Shown: positions 9,342-18,260, counted from the stretch's first letter. The stretch: 64,000 nt of DNA from Flavobacteriales bacterium (GCA_026196775.1 JAPHUD010000018.1:124001-188000), one strand, 5' to 3'. Translations and numbers: made by a program. Notes: a model not told the origin generated them from the sequence alone.

Positions 9342-11043
9342 GTTGGCAACTGGATTTTCTTTTTAATATGCTAATTCCCATACTCTTTGTAATGTTTCAA
9401 AGACAATTGGCATTTCATTTTCAAATTGGTTTTTACTTATGTTTCCCCCGACATGTTTTGCAAGTTGTCTTTTTCGCTTACCTGTAAAAGTCTTTTTTCC
9501 TGTTCCATTAACATCATCAAGTTCAGCTTGTGTTTTTCTCCAATTACCATAGGTGGCATCAGCTTGATTTGGATAATATTGTTCTAAATCTCTATGAGGA
9601 ATCTGGAAAAACTGATTGTTCTGGTTCAGTACAGGGTTTCTTTGTAAAAAGTCTGTAACGCCACCTTGAGTTTGAGCACTAGGTGCATCAATTAAAATAA
9701 CTTGTTTGTTGTTGTAAATACTCGAATTGAGTGGTGTAAAAGCTTTCTCAATAGCATTAATCGTCCTTTCAGCTTGGTCGATATCTCCGTTTGCTTTAAT
9801 TATTTGAATTCTAGGCTTGTCTGAGTAAAACCTTTTTATGACTCTTGTCAAGAATTCAAATTCGCTTAATCCTTCCACAATGAGAAAATTCCTTGGAAGT
9901 AATAAATCGGAAGGACTACCACCAAGTAGTTCAAATACTATATATGGCTTTGTTAGGTCGTCTGTTGGTTCTATTTCTGTCTCACCTTCATTTTTTTCAG
10001 CTTTGAATATTTTTTGGTTGGGATAATTATCCGCTACAAAAACAGAAGAATGAGTATTGATAAAAACTTGGTCTGTCGATTCAGAAAGTTCGTGAAGTAC
10101 ATTTTTTAAATTTCTTTGAGCTGTTGGGTGCAAGTGCAATTCTGCTTCGTCTATGAAGAATAAAAATGACTTTCCTTCGTCTTCACTTTCTTTTCTGAAT
10201 TCTGCAAAAGTTTGAATAATTGCGAGCATTAAAGCTCTTTGCATTCCATCTCCTTTTTCTTCTGCGGTTGTTTCAATACCATCATCAACAGTGGTCTCAA
10301 AGTTTTTTAAAAGGTCGTCAAATACTGGTGCTGTAACTTCAAAATTTACTTTACTGGTATCTGGGAATTGTTTTTCTAAATTGACTTTAACTTTACCGCC
10401 TATTAAATCAAATTGAGTTTTTATTTCTGAATCATCTCCTTCAAATAATTCTTTGAATTTATTTTGAAAATCTTGGTATTGTACATTGGATTCCAAAATT
10501 GCGGATAAAACACCCGAAAGCATTATGCCTATCGGTGTAGTCTTGCCATATTTTGCTACTGATTCATAATACTGTTTGGTATTGATATATTCAAATTTTG
10601 GTAAAAAATCGTTTAAAGCAGTGTCAAAACCAGTTCCCGGATTAACTTCTGCTCCGTTAACCGATACTTTTCTTTTGTTAGGTGTTGTGCTATTACGGGA
10701 AATTGTAACAGAATCAGATCCTTCCAAGACTTTAAGTATCTTGGTTTTGTTTCCTTCGTGTCTCATTTTATCCGCACCATTTTGTGCTCCTGAAAATTCT
10801 ATTTCCACTAAAATTTCTAAGTCAGACTGTCGCTTATGTTTTAAATCATTAGAAAGTCCACCACGACCTGCTCCGTTAAAAAAGAATTCTACAGCTTCAA
10901 AAAAGTTAGTTTTCCCACAGTTATTTTGACCTACAACGATATTAAAATTATCCGTTGTGAATTCGGTCGATTTAATTGACCGAAAATTTTCAATTTTTAT
11001 TCTGGATATTTTCATTTGTTCGTTGTTTTATCTTGTTGCCAAC
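9342..11043. repeat. Inverted 9-bp motif flanking the OLD-family gene
   Basis: gttggcaac at 9342-9350 and gttgccaac at 11035-11043 are perfect inverted copies lying 13 bases beyond the stop and 20 bases before the start of the OLD-family gene. They could mark the edges of an inserted unit, but at 9 bp chance cannot be excluded. Confidence 0.35.
9363..11015 (-). CDS. OLD-family ATP-dependent endonuclease (AAA ATPase + TOPRIM)
   Basis: This 550-residue protein starts with an SMC/RecF-like ATPase half: IENFRSIKS, Walker A GQNNCGKT at 29-36, and Walker B FFIDEAELHLHP near residue 288, followed by THSS. From about residue 378 a TOPRIM-like domain begins (FLIVEGLSEFEFL, with the metal-binding Glu; VILIDA near 441). 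OLD proteins act in phage exclusion, either alone or with a UvrD-like helicase (Gabija); no helicase partner is next to it here, so it looks like a stand-alone type. It has the same orientation as the type III RM genes but is separated from them by 252 bases, so probably has its own promoter. TOPRIM activity is inferred; the DxD pair is not obvious. Confidence 0.85.
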   Translation of the reverse strand: MKISRIKIENFRSIKSTEFTTDNFNIVVGQNNCGKTNFFEAVEFFFNGAGRGGLSNDLKHKRQSDLEILVEIEFSGAQNGADKMRHEGNKTKILKVLEGSDSVTISRNSTTPNKRKVSVNGAEVNPGTGFDTALNDFLPKFEYINTKQYYESVAKYGKTTPIGIMLSGVLSAILESNVQYQDFQNKFKELFEGDDSEIKTQFDLIGGKVKVNLEKQFPDTSKVNFEVTAPVFDDLLKNFETTVDDGIETTAEEKGDGMQRALMLAIIQTFAEFRKESEDEGKSFLFFIDEAELHLHPTAQRNLKNVLHELSESTDQVFINTHSSVFVADNYPNQKIFKAEKNEGETEIEPTDDLTKPYIVFELLGGSPSDLLLPRNFLIVEGLSEFEFLTRVIKRFYSDKPRIQIIKANGDIDQAERTINAIEKAFTPLNSSIYNNKQVILIDAPSAQTQGGVTDFLQRNPVLNQNNQFFQIPHRDLEQYYPNQADATYGNWRKTQAELDDVNGTGKKTFTGKRKRQLAKHVGGNISKNQFENEMPIVFETLQRVWELAY

Positions 11044-11049
11044 TTATAT

Positions 11050-11120
11050 AGATCTGACTCAGTCAGACCTATACAGCCATGATAGGTCTAATCAAATTCA
11101 AAAATCTGTCAGACTTATTT
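11050..11120. repeat. Palindromic intergenic repeat cluster
   Basis: ctgactcagtcag (11054-11066) is a palindrome, and agacctat/ataggtct (11065-11072 and 11082-11089) is an inverted pair. Such AGACCT-rich dyads are common intergenic repeats in flavobacteria. The block separates the OLD gene from the ribosomal operon. Confidence 0.45.
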
Positions 11121-11154
11121 TTTCAAATGTATAAAAAATAGTTTACAAATCATC

Positions 11155-11193
11155 AAAAAAAAAGCAGCCTTGAAAAACTCAAGGCTGCTTTGT
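11155..11193. terminator. Hairpin terminator, GCAGC family, copy C (end of rplT operon)
   Basis: aaagcagccttga (11161-11173) and tcaaggctgcttt (11179-11191) form a perfect 13-bp stem between A and T tracts, 22 bases past the rplT stop on the minus strand. The stem is nearly identical to copy B at 4170-4208. Confidence 0.9.
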
Positions 11194-11214
11194 TATGAAG
11201 TATAAATAATAATT

Positions 11215-11562
11215 TTATTTTTTTACTTTATCTACCACTGCTTTAAAAGCATCAGGATGATTCATTGCTAAATCAGCTAATACTTTTCTGTTCAGTTGTA
11301 TTTCTTGTTTAGAAAGTTCTCCCATAAATTTAGAGTAAGATAATCCGTGTTCTCTAACACCGGCATTAATTCTTTGAATCCATAAGGCTCTGAAATTTCT
11401 CTTTTTGTGTTTTCTACCTGTATAAGCATAAACACCTGCTTTTTCAACAGCATTTTTTGCTACTGTCCAAACATTTTTTCTTCTACCAAAGTATCCTTTG
11501 GCAAGTTTCATAATTTTTTTTCTTCTAGCTCTCGAAGCTACTGAATTGGTTGATCTTGGCAT
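11215..11562 (-). CDS. rplT: 50S ribosomal protein L20
   Basis: This 115-residue protein has the typical L20 features: [20 protein letters not shown] at the start (family MPRSVNxVAxRxRRKKI), KGYFGRRKN, and [20 protein letters not shown] in the core. L20 binds 23S rRNA early in large-subunit assembly and represses its own operon in other bacteria. It is the last gene of thrS-infC-rpmI-rplT, with 129 bases between rpmI and rplT, which may hold part of a translational operator or a secondary start site. Length and sequence are normal. Confidence 0.98.
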   Translation of the reverse strand: MPRSTNSVASRARRKKIMKLAKGYFGRRKNVWTVAKNAVEKAGVYAYTGRKHKKRNFRALWIQRINAGVREHGLSYSKFMGELSKQEIQLNRKVLADLAMNHPDAFKAVVDKVKK

Positions 11563-11691
11563 TTCTTTTACGTTTTTTGAATGTTAGTGCTGCATTGTTG
11601 CAATCTTTATACTAGTCATTCTGGTTTTGTTTACTAAATTTTTAATTTACGATAACCGATTTTTTTCAAGTTAACATAACTGAACATCTGC

Positions 11692-11886
11692 TTAGATGCA
11701 CAATTGTAATTTAATGTTTTTCTCATCAGCTTTATCAACTGTTGTGAATTTTGTTAAATTACGCTTTTGTTTAGTCGTTTTCTTGGTTAAGATATGACTT
11801 TTAAAAGCATGCTTTCTCTTAATTTTTCCGGTTCCTGTTAATCGGAATCTTTTTTTCGCACTGGAACCAGTTTTCATTTTTGGCAT
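11692..11886 (-). CDS. rpmI: 50S ribosomal protein L35
   Basis: This 64-residue basic protein begins [20 protein letters not shown] and contains [14 protein letters not shown], matching L35. It lies 37 bases downstream of infC in the usual operon order. The C-terminal end ([11 protein letters not shown]) is slightly atypical compared with the usual short basic tail, but the length is normal. Confidence 0.97.
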   Translation of the reverse strand: MPKMKTGSSAKKRFRLTGTGKIKRKHAFKSHILTKKTTKQKRNLTKFTTVDKADEKNIKLQLCI

Positions 11887-11923
11887 AATTTCAAAATTTA
11901 TTATTGGTTAATTAATTACTTGT

Positions 11924-12490
11924 TTACTTTTTCTTTTTTGGAGCTAAGAACATTAACATTCTTTTTCCTTCCATTTTTGGCATTGATTCTACTGTTGCAA
12001 TATCTTCTAGCTCTTGAGCTAATTTTAAAAGTAAAATCTCGCCTCTTTCTTTAAATATAATTGTTCTTCCTTTAAAAAATACAAAAGCTTTTATTTTAGC
12101 TCCATCTTCTATAAACTTACGAGCATGATTTAATTTAAAATTAAAATCATGGTCATCAGTATTAGGACCAAATCTTATTTCTTTCAAAACAATTTTAGAA
12201 GCTTTGGCTTTAATTTCTTTTTGCTTCTTTTTTTGGTCGTATAAAAACTTTTTATAATCAATAATTTTACAAACAGGAGGAACAGCATTTGGAGAAATTT
12301 CTACTAAATCCAGTTCTCTTTCTTGAGCCATCTCTATTGCTTTTGCAGTAGGATATACTTCAGGTTCTAAGTCATCAGCAATTACTCTTACTTCTTTTGC
12401 AAGAATTCGCTCATTAATTCTGTGTAAATCTTCCGGTTTACGAAAGTTTCTTCCTCTGTTGTTAAAGTTTTTGTTGTTAGCTATTGCCAA
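11924..12490 (-). CDS. infC: Translation initiation factor IF-3 with a non-ATG start
   Basis: This 188-residue protein matches IF-3 over its whole length: [20 protein letters not shown] in the N-domain, KKFLYDQKK linker, [14 protein letters not shown] and [10 protein letters not shown] in the C-domain. IF-3 binds the 30S subunit and proofreads initiator tRNA and start codon. There is no ATG at the 5' end of the homologous region. The frame reads ATT AAC AAT TTG GCA from 12499 and is closed by TAA at 12509-12511, so the start must be TTG at 12488-12490 or ATT at 12497-12499. IF-3 discriminates against such codons, and an AUU start is the known basis of infC autoregulation in Escherichia coli. 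It starts 15 bases after thrS ends, or 6 if ATT is used. Confidence 0.95.
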   Translation of the reverse strand: MAIANNKNFNNRGRNFRKPEDLHRINERILAKEVRVIADDLEPEVYPTAKAIEMAQERELDLVEISPNAVPPVCKIIDYKKFLYDQKKKQKEIKAKASKIVLKEIRFGPNTDDHDFNFKLNHARKFIEDGAKIKAFVFFKGRTIIFKERGEILLLKLAQELEDIATVESMPKMEGKRMLMFLAPKKKK

Positions 12491-12504
12491 ATTGTTAATT
12501 AATT

Positions 12505-14439
12505 TTAGTTAAAATTTTTATTTATTTCATCGTTGATAAGCTTAACAAAAGCTTCAGTTGAAAAAGTTCCTAAGTCGCCTTCGCCATGTTTTCTAATAGA
12601 TAATTGATTTGACTCAATTTCTTTTTCACCTAGAAGAATCATGAATGGAATCTTTTTTACCTCAGCATCTCTTATTTTTCTACCAACTTTTTCGTTTCTG
12701 TCGTCAACGAAGCTGCGAATATCGTAATTATTTAGCAATTCTGAAATATTTTTCGCATTTTCATTAAATTTTTCGCTAATTGGTAAAATGGCAACTTGCT
12801 CAGGAGTTAACCATAATGGGAAGTTCCCGCCACAATGCTCAATTAACACAGAAATAAATCTTTCCATAGAACCAAAAGGTGCTCTATGTATCATTACTGG
12901 TCGGTGCATTTCGTTATCACTTCCTTTATATTCTAATTCAAATCTTTCGGGTAAATTATAATCTACTTGTATGGTTCCTAATTGCCAACTTCTTCCCAAC
13001 GCATCTTTAACCATAAAATCTAATTTAGGACCATAAAAAGCTGCTTCTCCTGTTTCTACAACAGTTTTTAATCCTTTTTCGTTAGCAGCATTGATGATGG
13101 CTTTTTCTGCTTTTTCCCAATTTTCGTCAGAACCTATATATTTTTGTTTGTTTTCAGGATCTCTTAATGATACTTGTGCTGTAAAATCTTCAAAACCTAA
13201 AGAATTGAATACATACAACACTAAGTCAATTACTTTCATAAATTCATCTTCCACTTGGTCGGGACGACAAAATAAATGCGCATCATCTTGCGTAAAACAC
13301 CTTACTCTTGTTAACCCGTGTAATTCTCCACTTTGTTCGTATCTGTAAACGGTTCCAAATTCAGCATAACGTATAGGTAAATCTTTGTAAGAGCGAGGAG
13401 CTGTTTTGTAAATCTCACAATGGTGAGGGCAGTTCATCGGTTTTAGTAAAAAAACTTCGCCTTCATGCGGTGTTAAAATAGGTTGAAAAGAATCTTCACC
13501 ATATTTTTCGTAATGACCGGAGGTTACATATAAATCTTTATGTCCGATATGTGGTGTAATTACAGGAAGATAACCTGCTTTTATCTGAGCTTTTTTCAAA
13601 AATGATTCTAACCTTTCTCTAAGCATAGCTCCTTTTGGTAACCATAAAGGTAATCCTTGTCCTACTTTTTCTGAAAAAGCAAAAAGATCCAATTCTTTAC
13701 CTAACTTTCTGTGGTCTCGTTGCTTGGCTTGTTCCAATAACTCTAAATATTCCGTTAGCATTTTTTGCTTTGGAAAAGAAATTCCATAAACACGAGTAAG
13801 TTGATTGTTGTTTTGATCGGCACGCCAATAAGCACCGGCAACATTCATTATTTTTACCGCTTTAATTATTTCCGTATTAGGAATATGCCCGCCTCTACAT
13901 AAATCGGTAAAATCGGAATGGTCGCAAAAAGTAATTTCGCCATCATTCAGGTTTTCAATTAATTCTACTTTATATTCATTTCCTTCAGCTTTATATTTTG
14001 CTAATGCATCTGCTTTAGAAACAGCACGCATTTTAAAAGTTGCTTTCTGACGAGCAAGATCTAAAAAGGTATCTTCAATTTTTTTGAAGTCTTCTTCTCT
14101 AATAACATGTTCACCCGGATCAACATCATAATAAAAACCATTTTCTATAGCGGGACCAATGGTTAATTTAATTCCCGGATAAAGTTTTTCTAGGGCTTGA
14201 GCCAATACGTGTGCAGAAGAATGCCAAAAAGCTTTTTTTCCTTCTTCCTGATCAAAAGTATATAACACTACAGTAGCATCTTCGGTAATAGGGGTAGTGG
14301 TTTCAACAGTTATTCCGTTAACTTTTGCTGAAATTACATTACGAGCCAATCCTTCGCTGATGCTTTTTGCAACATCCATAGCTGAAGACCCTTTGGCTAG
14401 TTCCTTTACCGAACCGTCTGGCAGTGTTATTTTAATCAT
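12505..14439 (-). CDS. thrS: Threonyl-tRNA synthetase
   Basis: The 644-residue protein has all ThrRS domains: TGS (1-60), the N2 editing domain with HSSAH (H73, H77) and the FCDH/CRGGHI elements, class II motifs including [16 protein letters not shown] (motif 2), the zinc ligand in MNCPHHC near residue 336, [13 protein letters not shown] (motif 3), and the anticodon-binding domain from about 545. It charges tRNA-Thr and hydrolyses Ser-tRNA-Thr. It is the first gene of the thrS-infC-rpmI-rplT operon. A TAACTTCG -7-like box lies on the minus strand about 35 bases before the ATG. Confidence 0.98.
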   Translation of the reverse strand: MIKITLPDGSVKELAKGSSAMDVAKSISEGLARNVISAKVNGITVETTTPITEDATVVLYTFDQEEGKKAFWHSSAHVLAQALEKLYPGIKLTIGPAIENGFYYDVDPGEHVIREEDFKKIEDTFLDLARQKATFKMRAVSKADALAKYKAEGNEYKVELIENLNDGEITFCDHSDFTDLCRGGHIPNTEIIKAVKIMNVAGAYWRADQNNNQLTRVYGISFPKQKMLTEYLELLEQAKQRDHRKLGKELDLFAFSEKVGQGLPLWLPKGAMLRERLESFLKKAQIKAGYLPVITPHIGHKDLYVTSGHYEKYGEDSFQPILTPHEGEVFLLKPMNCPHHCEIYKTAPRSYKDLPIRYAEFGTVYRYEQSGELHGLTRVRCFTQDDAHLFCRPDQVEDEFMKVIDLVLYVFNSLGFEDFTAQVSLRDPENKQKYIGSDENWEKAEKAIINAANEKGLKTVVETGEAAFYGPKLDFMVKDALGRSWQLGTIQVDYNLPERFELEYKGSDNEMHRPVMIHRAPFGSMERFISVLIEHCGGNFPLWLTPEQVAILPISEKFNENAKNISELLNNYDIRSFVDDRNEKVGRKIRDAEVKKIPFMILLGEKEIESNQLSIRKHGEGDLGTFSTEAFVKLINDEINKNFN

Positions 14440-14872
14440 ATTTACTTGTATTGAATTTTTTTAAGGGTGCGAAGTTACTAAAATTAGATTATTTGATTGG
14501 GTTTTATCTTAAAACTATTTACTTAAAATCATATGTTTTTTATGATTTGAAATTAAGTAGTAATTCATTTTTTTATCAAAAAAATTATGAATTAGAAAAT
14601 GTGTGTTTCAACAACTTAAAAAAAAAATAGCTTAAAAGTGTGTCGCGTTTTGTTTCAACAGTTAAAATAAACTTTAATGGAAAAGTTGATATTTTATTTT
14701 CAAAAATATAATGATAAAACAAAGCAATTTCATGTCTTTTTTAATGAATAATAGTGTTAAGTATTTGAAATTAAACTGTTTGAAATAATGTATTTATTGT
14801 TTGTTGTCATCTATTAATCTTAAAATGAATGTGGTAATTGAGTAGGTAACTACTATTTGTATCTTTTTTAGG

Positions 14873-14887
14873 TGTAGTATTACTACA
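14873..14887. promoter_or_regulatory. 15-bp palindrome, possible operator
   Basis: TGTAGTATTACTACA is a perfect palindrome around a central T. A weaker related dyad (AGTAG-N4-CTACT) sits 32 bp away. Both lie about 170-220 bp upstream of the -7 box of the gene at 15111. Confidence 0.35.
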
Positions 14888-15053
14888 TTAATGATTATGT
14901 AAAAAATACTTACTCAAGGTAAATTTTTATCATAACCTCTCTCCGTATCTTACGAAAACTCATGTAAAAATTGTCATTTTTCAGCCTCAATAATATAGTA
15001 TTAATATTTTTCAAAATAGGTATAGTAACGTTTTAATAATCTTATAATCAGCC

Positions 15054-15061
15054 TACTTTTG
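15054..15061 (+). promoter_or_regulatory. -7 box of the gene at 15111
   Basis: TACTTTTG matches TAnnTTTG 50 bases before the ATG. The -33 region (TTTT) lacks a clean TTG, so the promoter call is modest. Confidence 0.4.
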
Positions 15062-15110
15062 AGTTATACTTTAAAACAAAAAAATTATATAAACTTAAAA
15101 ATATAAAATT

Positions 15111-15704
15111 ATGAAAACACAGTTTCACGAATTCAATAGTTTAAAACTAATAATAATGAGTAAAAAATTAATGTTAGTATCTATCTTAATAAGTGCACAA
15201 CTTTTTGCTGTTGCAGGTAACAATAGTAAAAGTGCCAAAAAAAATAAGCAAGTAAAAGCTAATAAAGAACATAAGTTAAATTATGATGAGTTTGTTAGTA
15301 AGTATGGAGCTGATGATACTTCTTTAGCAGTAATTGAAATATTTTTCGATAAAAGAGAAAACTCGGCAAAAGGTCAAATGTCATTCTTGCCGCTTTCAAC
15401 TGCTGTGGCTGTTATACTTCCTCCAGTAGGTGTTGGGTTAATGGCTGTTTCAACTCCGCTTTTTATAAATGGATTAATTGTAAACCAAAAGTATAATAGA
15501 AGAAAATTAAAAAACATCTTAGAAGATTATGAATCAACTAATGAATTGCCAATTAAATTGCAAAACAAAGTGAATGATTTTATTGAAGATGAACAAGAAT
15601 ATGAGCGTTACTACGAAGATAGATTAGTAGAATATCAAAAAGTAAGAGTTCAAGCAAATCCGACTACTCCAGCTAATGATGTGGTAGTTCAAACGAATAA
15701 TTAA
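15111..15704 (+). CDS. Secreted or membrane protein of unknown function
   Basis: Two in-frame starts are possible: 15111 (197 residues) and 15156, which gives an immediate signal peptide (MSKKLMLVSILISAQLFAVA). I keep the longer one but the shorter is attractive. The mature part is lysine-rich, then has a hydrophobic segment (STAVAVILPPVGVGLMAVST) with Pro/Gly typical of a membrane insertion, and a charged, helical C-terminal half ending in a Thr/Pro-rich tail. I do not recognise a family. The long upstream region with palindromes suggests regulated expression. It is convergent with the lipoprotein gene at 15717. Confidence 0.7.
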   Translation: MKTQFHEFNSLKLIIMSKKLMLVSILISAQLFAVAGNNSKSAKKNKQVKANKEHKLNYDEFVSKYGADDTSLAVIEIFFDKRENSAKGQMSFLPLSTAVAVILPPVGVGLMAVSTPLFINGLIVNQKYNRRKLKNILEDYESTNELPIKLQNKVNDFIEDEQEYERYYEDRLVEYQKVRVQANPTTPANDVVVQTNN

Positions 15705-15716
15705 AAAGTAAGTTTT

Positions 15717-16220
15717 TTAATTATATTTCATAGTTTTAGTTTTAAAAGTGGTTGTCGATATTTCGGCAGCCATTTTTAATTTTGTCAAAATTTCGTTTAA
15801 AGTTGGAAACTCCTTCTCTATTTTCTTGTTATCACTTTTTCCGTCATTGTTATTATCTCCATATTCTAGTCCTGCCATAATTAATCCCTGAAGTTTGTTA
15901 ATATAATTGGTGTCAAGTAGAAGAATCATTTCAATAAATTCATCTTCTCCAATTTGGTAAATTATTTGAGTAAGAACAAACCCTAAATCATAACAACCAG
16001 CAGCACCACCACAGGGAAAATTAATCAGTTTAGGTATGGCTTGTTCATTAAGATTTAATGCATCTTTAATTAGCTGTATTAATTCTCTATTTTCTGATAA
16101 ACTCTGGTTTTCGGATAAAGTAAGACCAATTATAATTCCGTTAACTTCATTTTGCTTACAAGAATTAAAACCTAGTCCGATAATGGATATAAATAAAAAT
16201 GTTTTTATTGCATTATTCAT
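15717..16220 (-). CDS. Putative lipoprotein with a calcium-loop-like motif
   Basis: A 167-residue protein with a type II signal peptide (MNNAIKTFLFISIIGLGFNS, lipid-attached C21). The mature part is helical and contains a Cys pair (CGGAAGC) that could form a disulfide, and DNNNDGKSDNKK near the C-terminus, which resembles a DxDxDG calcium-binding loop. No named family is recognised. The stop lies 12 bases from the stop of the plus-strand gene, without a hairpin terminator between them. It follows the SpoIIE phosphatase gene by 75 bases in the same direction and may be co-transcribed with it. Confidence 0.72.
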   Translation of the reverse strand: MNNAIKTFLFISIIGLGFNSCKQNEVNGIIIGLTLSENQSLSENRELIQLIKDALNLNEQAIPKLINFPCGGAAGCYDLGFVLTQIIYQIGEDEFIEMILLLDTNYINKLQGLIMAGLEYGDNNNDGKSDNKKIEKEFPTLNEILTKLKMAAEISTTTFKTKTMKYN

Positions 16221-16295
16221 TGTTTATTCATTTATTGTCTTTTATTTGCTGCTAAACAACTTTTTCAAAATTGATAACAGCCTGACTCATTACTG

Positions 16296-18260
16296 TCAAA
16301 TTCTCACACCTATAATGCAAACATCATCAACCTGTTCTAGTCCGCCTTTCCATTCTTTAAAGTGTTGTTCTAAAATGATTTTTTGTTCGCTCATACTTTT
16401 ATCCTGAATAGCTAAAAGCAAGTTTTTAAAAGGCTTGTACATCATCTTCTTGCCTTTTTCACCACCAAACTGATCGGCATAGCCATCAGTAAACACATAA
16501 ATAGTGTCGCCTTTTTTTAAGGAGATATTGTGCGTGGTAAATGGAGTAGGGTTGTCTACCTTGCCAATAGATTGTTTGTTGGGTTTAATTTCAATAAGTT
16601 CATTTTCGCCCGTTGTATTTTTAGAAATAATATAAAGCGAATTGTTGGCTCCGGCATATTGCAGTGTTGCAGAACTTTCGGAAAGTTGGAGGCTACAAAG
16701 AGCAATGTCCATTCCGTCTTTAACTTCATCTTCACTTTTTTCAAATTCTTGTACCACAATTTCTCTGGTTCTGTCAAGAATTTCGCCTGGTGTGGTTAGC
16801 TTAAATTCATTAACACTTCTTTTTAAAGCATTGTTGCAGATCACACTTACCATTGCTCCAGGAACTCCGTGTCCTGTACAGTCGCAAGCTGCGAAGAAAA
16901 TAAGTTCCTCTTCATTTTTATCAGATTGCTTCACTGTGTTCGCAATGACGTTGAGAGTAGGGCTCTCTAACCAGTAAAAATCTCCACTCACCACATCTTT
17001 CGGTTGGTAAATTACAAAACAATCTTTTAAATGTTGTTGCACAACTTTTATTGGCGGAATAATGGCTTGCTGAATTCTTTTAGCATAATCAATAGAATCT
17101 CTAATTTCTTTGTGCTGAGCTTCAATTTCAACCTTTTGTTGTACAATAAGAATATTGGCTTTTTTCTTAAGTTTATAGCTTCTATAAGCCAATAAGCCTA
17201 ATACGGAAACTACAATTAAGAAAATTACAGAAAGCCAAATGATATTTTTTTGTTCTTCAATTGTAGAGGTTTTGGTTTCAATAATTTTATATTGATTTTG
17301 GATGTAAGCTTCATTGTCTTTTACCAATTGTTCTTTCTCAGTAAGTTCTTTTTCAGTTTCAGCAAATTGAGATTTAATCTGTATCAGTTTTTTTTGTTCT
17401 TTTTCTAATATTTCTTGTTGTTCAGCAAGCCTTATTTGTTTAGCGGTTATGGTAAAGTTTAAGTCATTTAAGCTATTTTCTTGTAGCGCAATTTTGGCTT
17501 GTTGTTGCTGTATGGTAGCTTTTCTTTCATCAAGCATTTTGTTTGAGGCTTCAACCATGGCAGCTTTTTCTGCTAATTCTTTTTTCTGATTTTCAAGAAT
17601 TGATTTGTTCGCTGCAATTTCATTTGTTAATTTTTTTTGTTGCTCCAGAAGTGCTTCTAAATCTTTGGTTTGGACAACTACTTTTTCATTTTGAGATAAG
17701 CTTAAAGTTTCCATCTTCTCAGTTAAACTTTCCCAATCTCTTTTAGTTTTTATGGCAATGGTTTTTATGGCAATATTTACTTTTAAACCAACAGCATTGC
17801 ATTTTTCTTCATTAAGTTCAAACTCAATTTTATCATTTATCATAATAAAATTAATCATAGATTGTCCATAAGGATAATGTTCGCTCACTAATAATACAGG
17901 AGCTTTTTTAGTTTTTTTCTGAATGTCTTTTATGTGATATTTTTCAGCATCATCAAAATAAAGTACCTGAAGTTCATCTAACTTTGTGTCAAAGTTAACT
18001 CGTACTATTTTTAAAGGGATATCATTTACATTTTTTTCGGCAGCAATTTTCTCTAAGCCATTAAAAATATAATTGTAATCATCACCCATTATACCTATTT
18101 TAAACTCTTTTAGTTTTTTAATATTAGGCCACTCAATATATTTTGAGAAATTGTATATGAAGAGTGCTTTTTTTTCTCCAATGGCTTTTTTTTCAGCTGT
18201 TTGAGAGTAAGAAGCTAGAGAAGTAGAAAATAAGAATAATATAATTAGAAACCTTTTCAT
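16296..18260 (-). CDS. YfiR/DUF4154 - coiled coil - SpoIIE-type PP2C phosphatase
   Basis: This 654-residue protein has a signal peptide (1-19), then a periplasmic DUF4154/YfiR-like domain (about 25-165: KALFIYNFSKYIEWP, APVLLVSEHYPYG), a long coiled coil (about 185-335), one membrane helix (about 338-360) and a cytoplasmic SpoIIE Ser/Thr phosphatase (about 405-654) with metal-binding SGDFYW and CDCTGHGVPGAMVS. Such proteins control anti-sigma antagonists or similar partners in response to an envelope signal. Within the phosphatase, SPTLNVIANTVKQSDKNEE (about 432-450) is inserted between the strands ending FYWLE and starting LIFFAA; its DNA is a dispersed repeat (see finding). The frame is intact. 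Confidence 0.88.
   Translation of the reverse strand: MKRFLIILFLFSTSLASYSQTAEKKAIGEKKALFIYNFSKYIEWPNIKKLKEFKIGIMGDDYNYIFNGLEKIAAEKNVNDIPLKIVRVNFDTKLDELQVLYFDDAEKYHIKDIQKKTKKAPVLLVSEHYPYGQSMINFIMINDKIEFELNEEKCNAVGLKVNIAIKTIAIKTKRDWESLTEKMETLSLSQNEKVVVQTKDLEALLEQQKKLTNEIAANKSILENQKKELAEKAAMVEASNKMLDERKATIQQQQAKIALQENSLNDLNFTITAKQIRLAEQQEILEKEQKKLIQIKSQFAETEKELTEKEQLVKDNEAYIQNQYKIIETKTSTIEEQKNIIWLSVIFLIVVSVLGLLAYRSYKLKKKANILIVQQKVEIEAQHKEIRDSIDYAKRIQQAIIPPIKVVQQHLKDCFVIYQPKDVVSGDFYWLESPTLNVIANTVKQSDKNEEELIFFAACDCTGHGVPGAMVSVICNNALKRSVNEFKLTTPGEILDRTREIVVQEFEKSEDEVKDGMDIALCSLQLSESSATLQYAGANNSLYIISKNTTGENELIEIKPNKQSIGKVDNPTPFTTHNISLKKGDTIYVFTDGYADQFGGEKGKKMMYKPFKNLLLAIQDKSMSEQKIILEQHFKEWKGGLEQVDDVCIIGVRI
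16924..16950. repeat. Dispersed GTCATTGCGAAC-type repeat inside the phosphatase gene
   Basis: On the minus strand the sequence reads cgtcattgcgaacacagtga then agcaatc, the core of a repeat usually found between genes in many Bacteroidota. Here it is translated in frame as NVIANTVKQS. Confidence 0.65.

Larger units (their letters stand above)
14440..15110. other. 671-bp very AT-rich intergenic region with dyads
   Basis: No credible coding frame. It separates the divergent thrS and the plus-strand gene at 15111. It contains AGTAG-N4-CTACT at 14841-14854, a perfect 15-bp palindrome at 14873-14887, and TACTTTTG (15054-15061), a -7 box for the plus-strand gene. Confidence 0.6.

Noticed and set aside
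9111-9362. Possible extra gene or CRISPR-like repeats between res and the OLD gene
   Set aside because: The region holds short GT-rich runs (gtttgtctgtctgtgc) and no regular repeat or credible coding frame.
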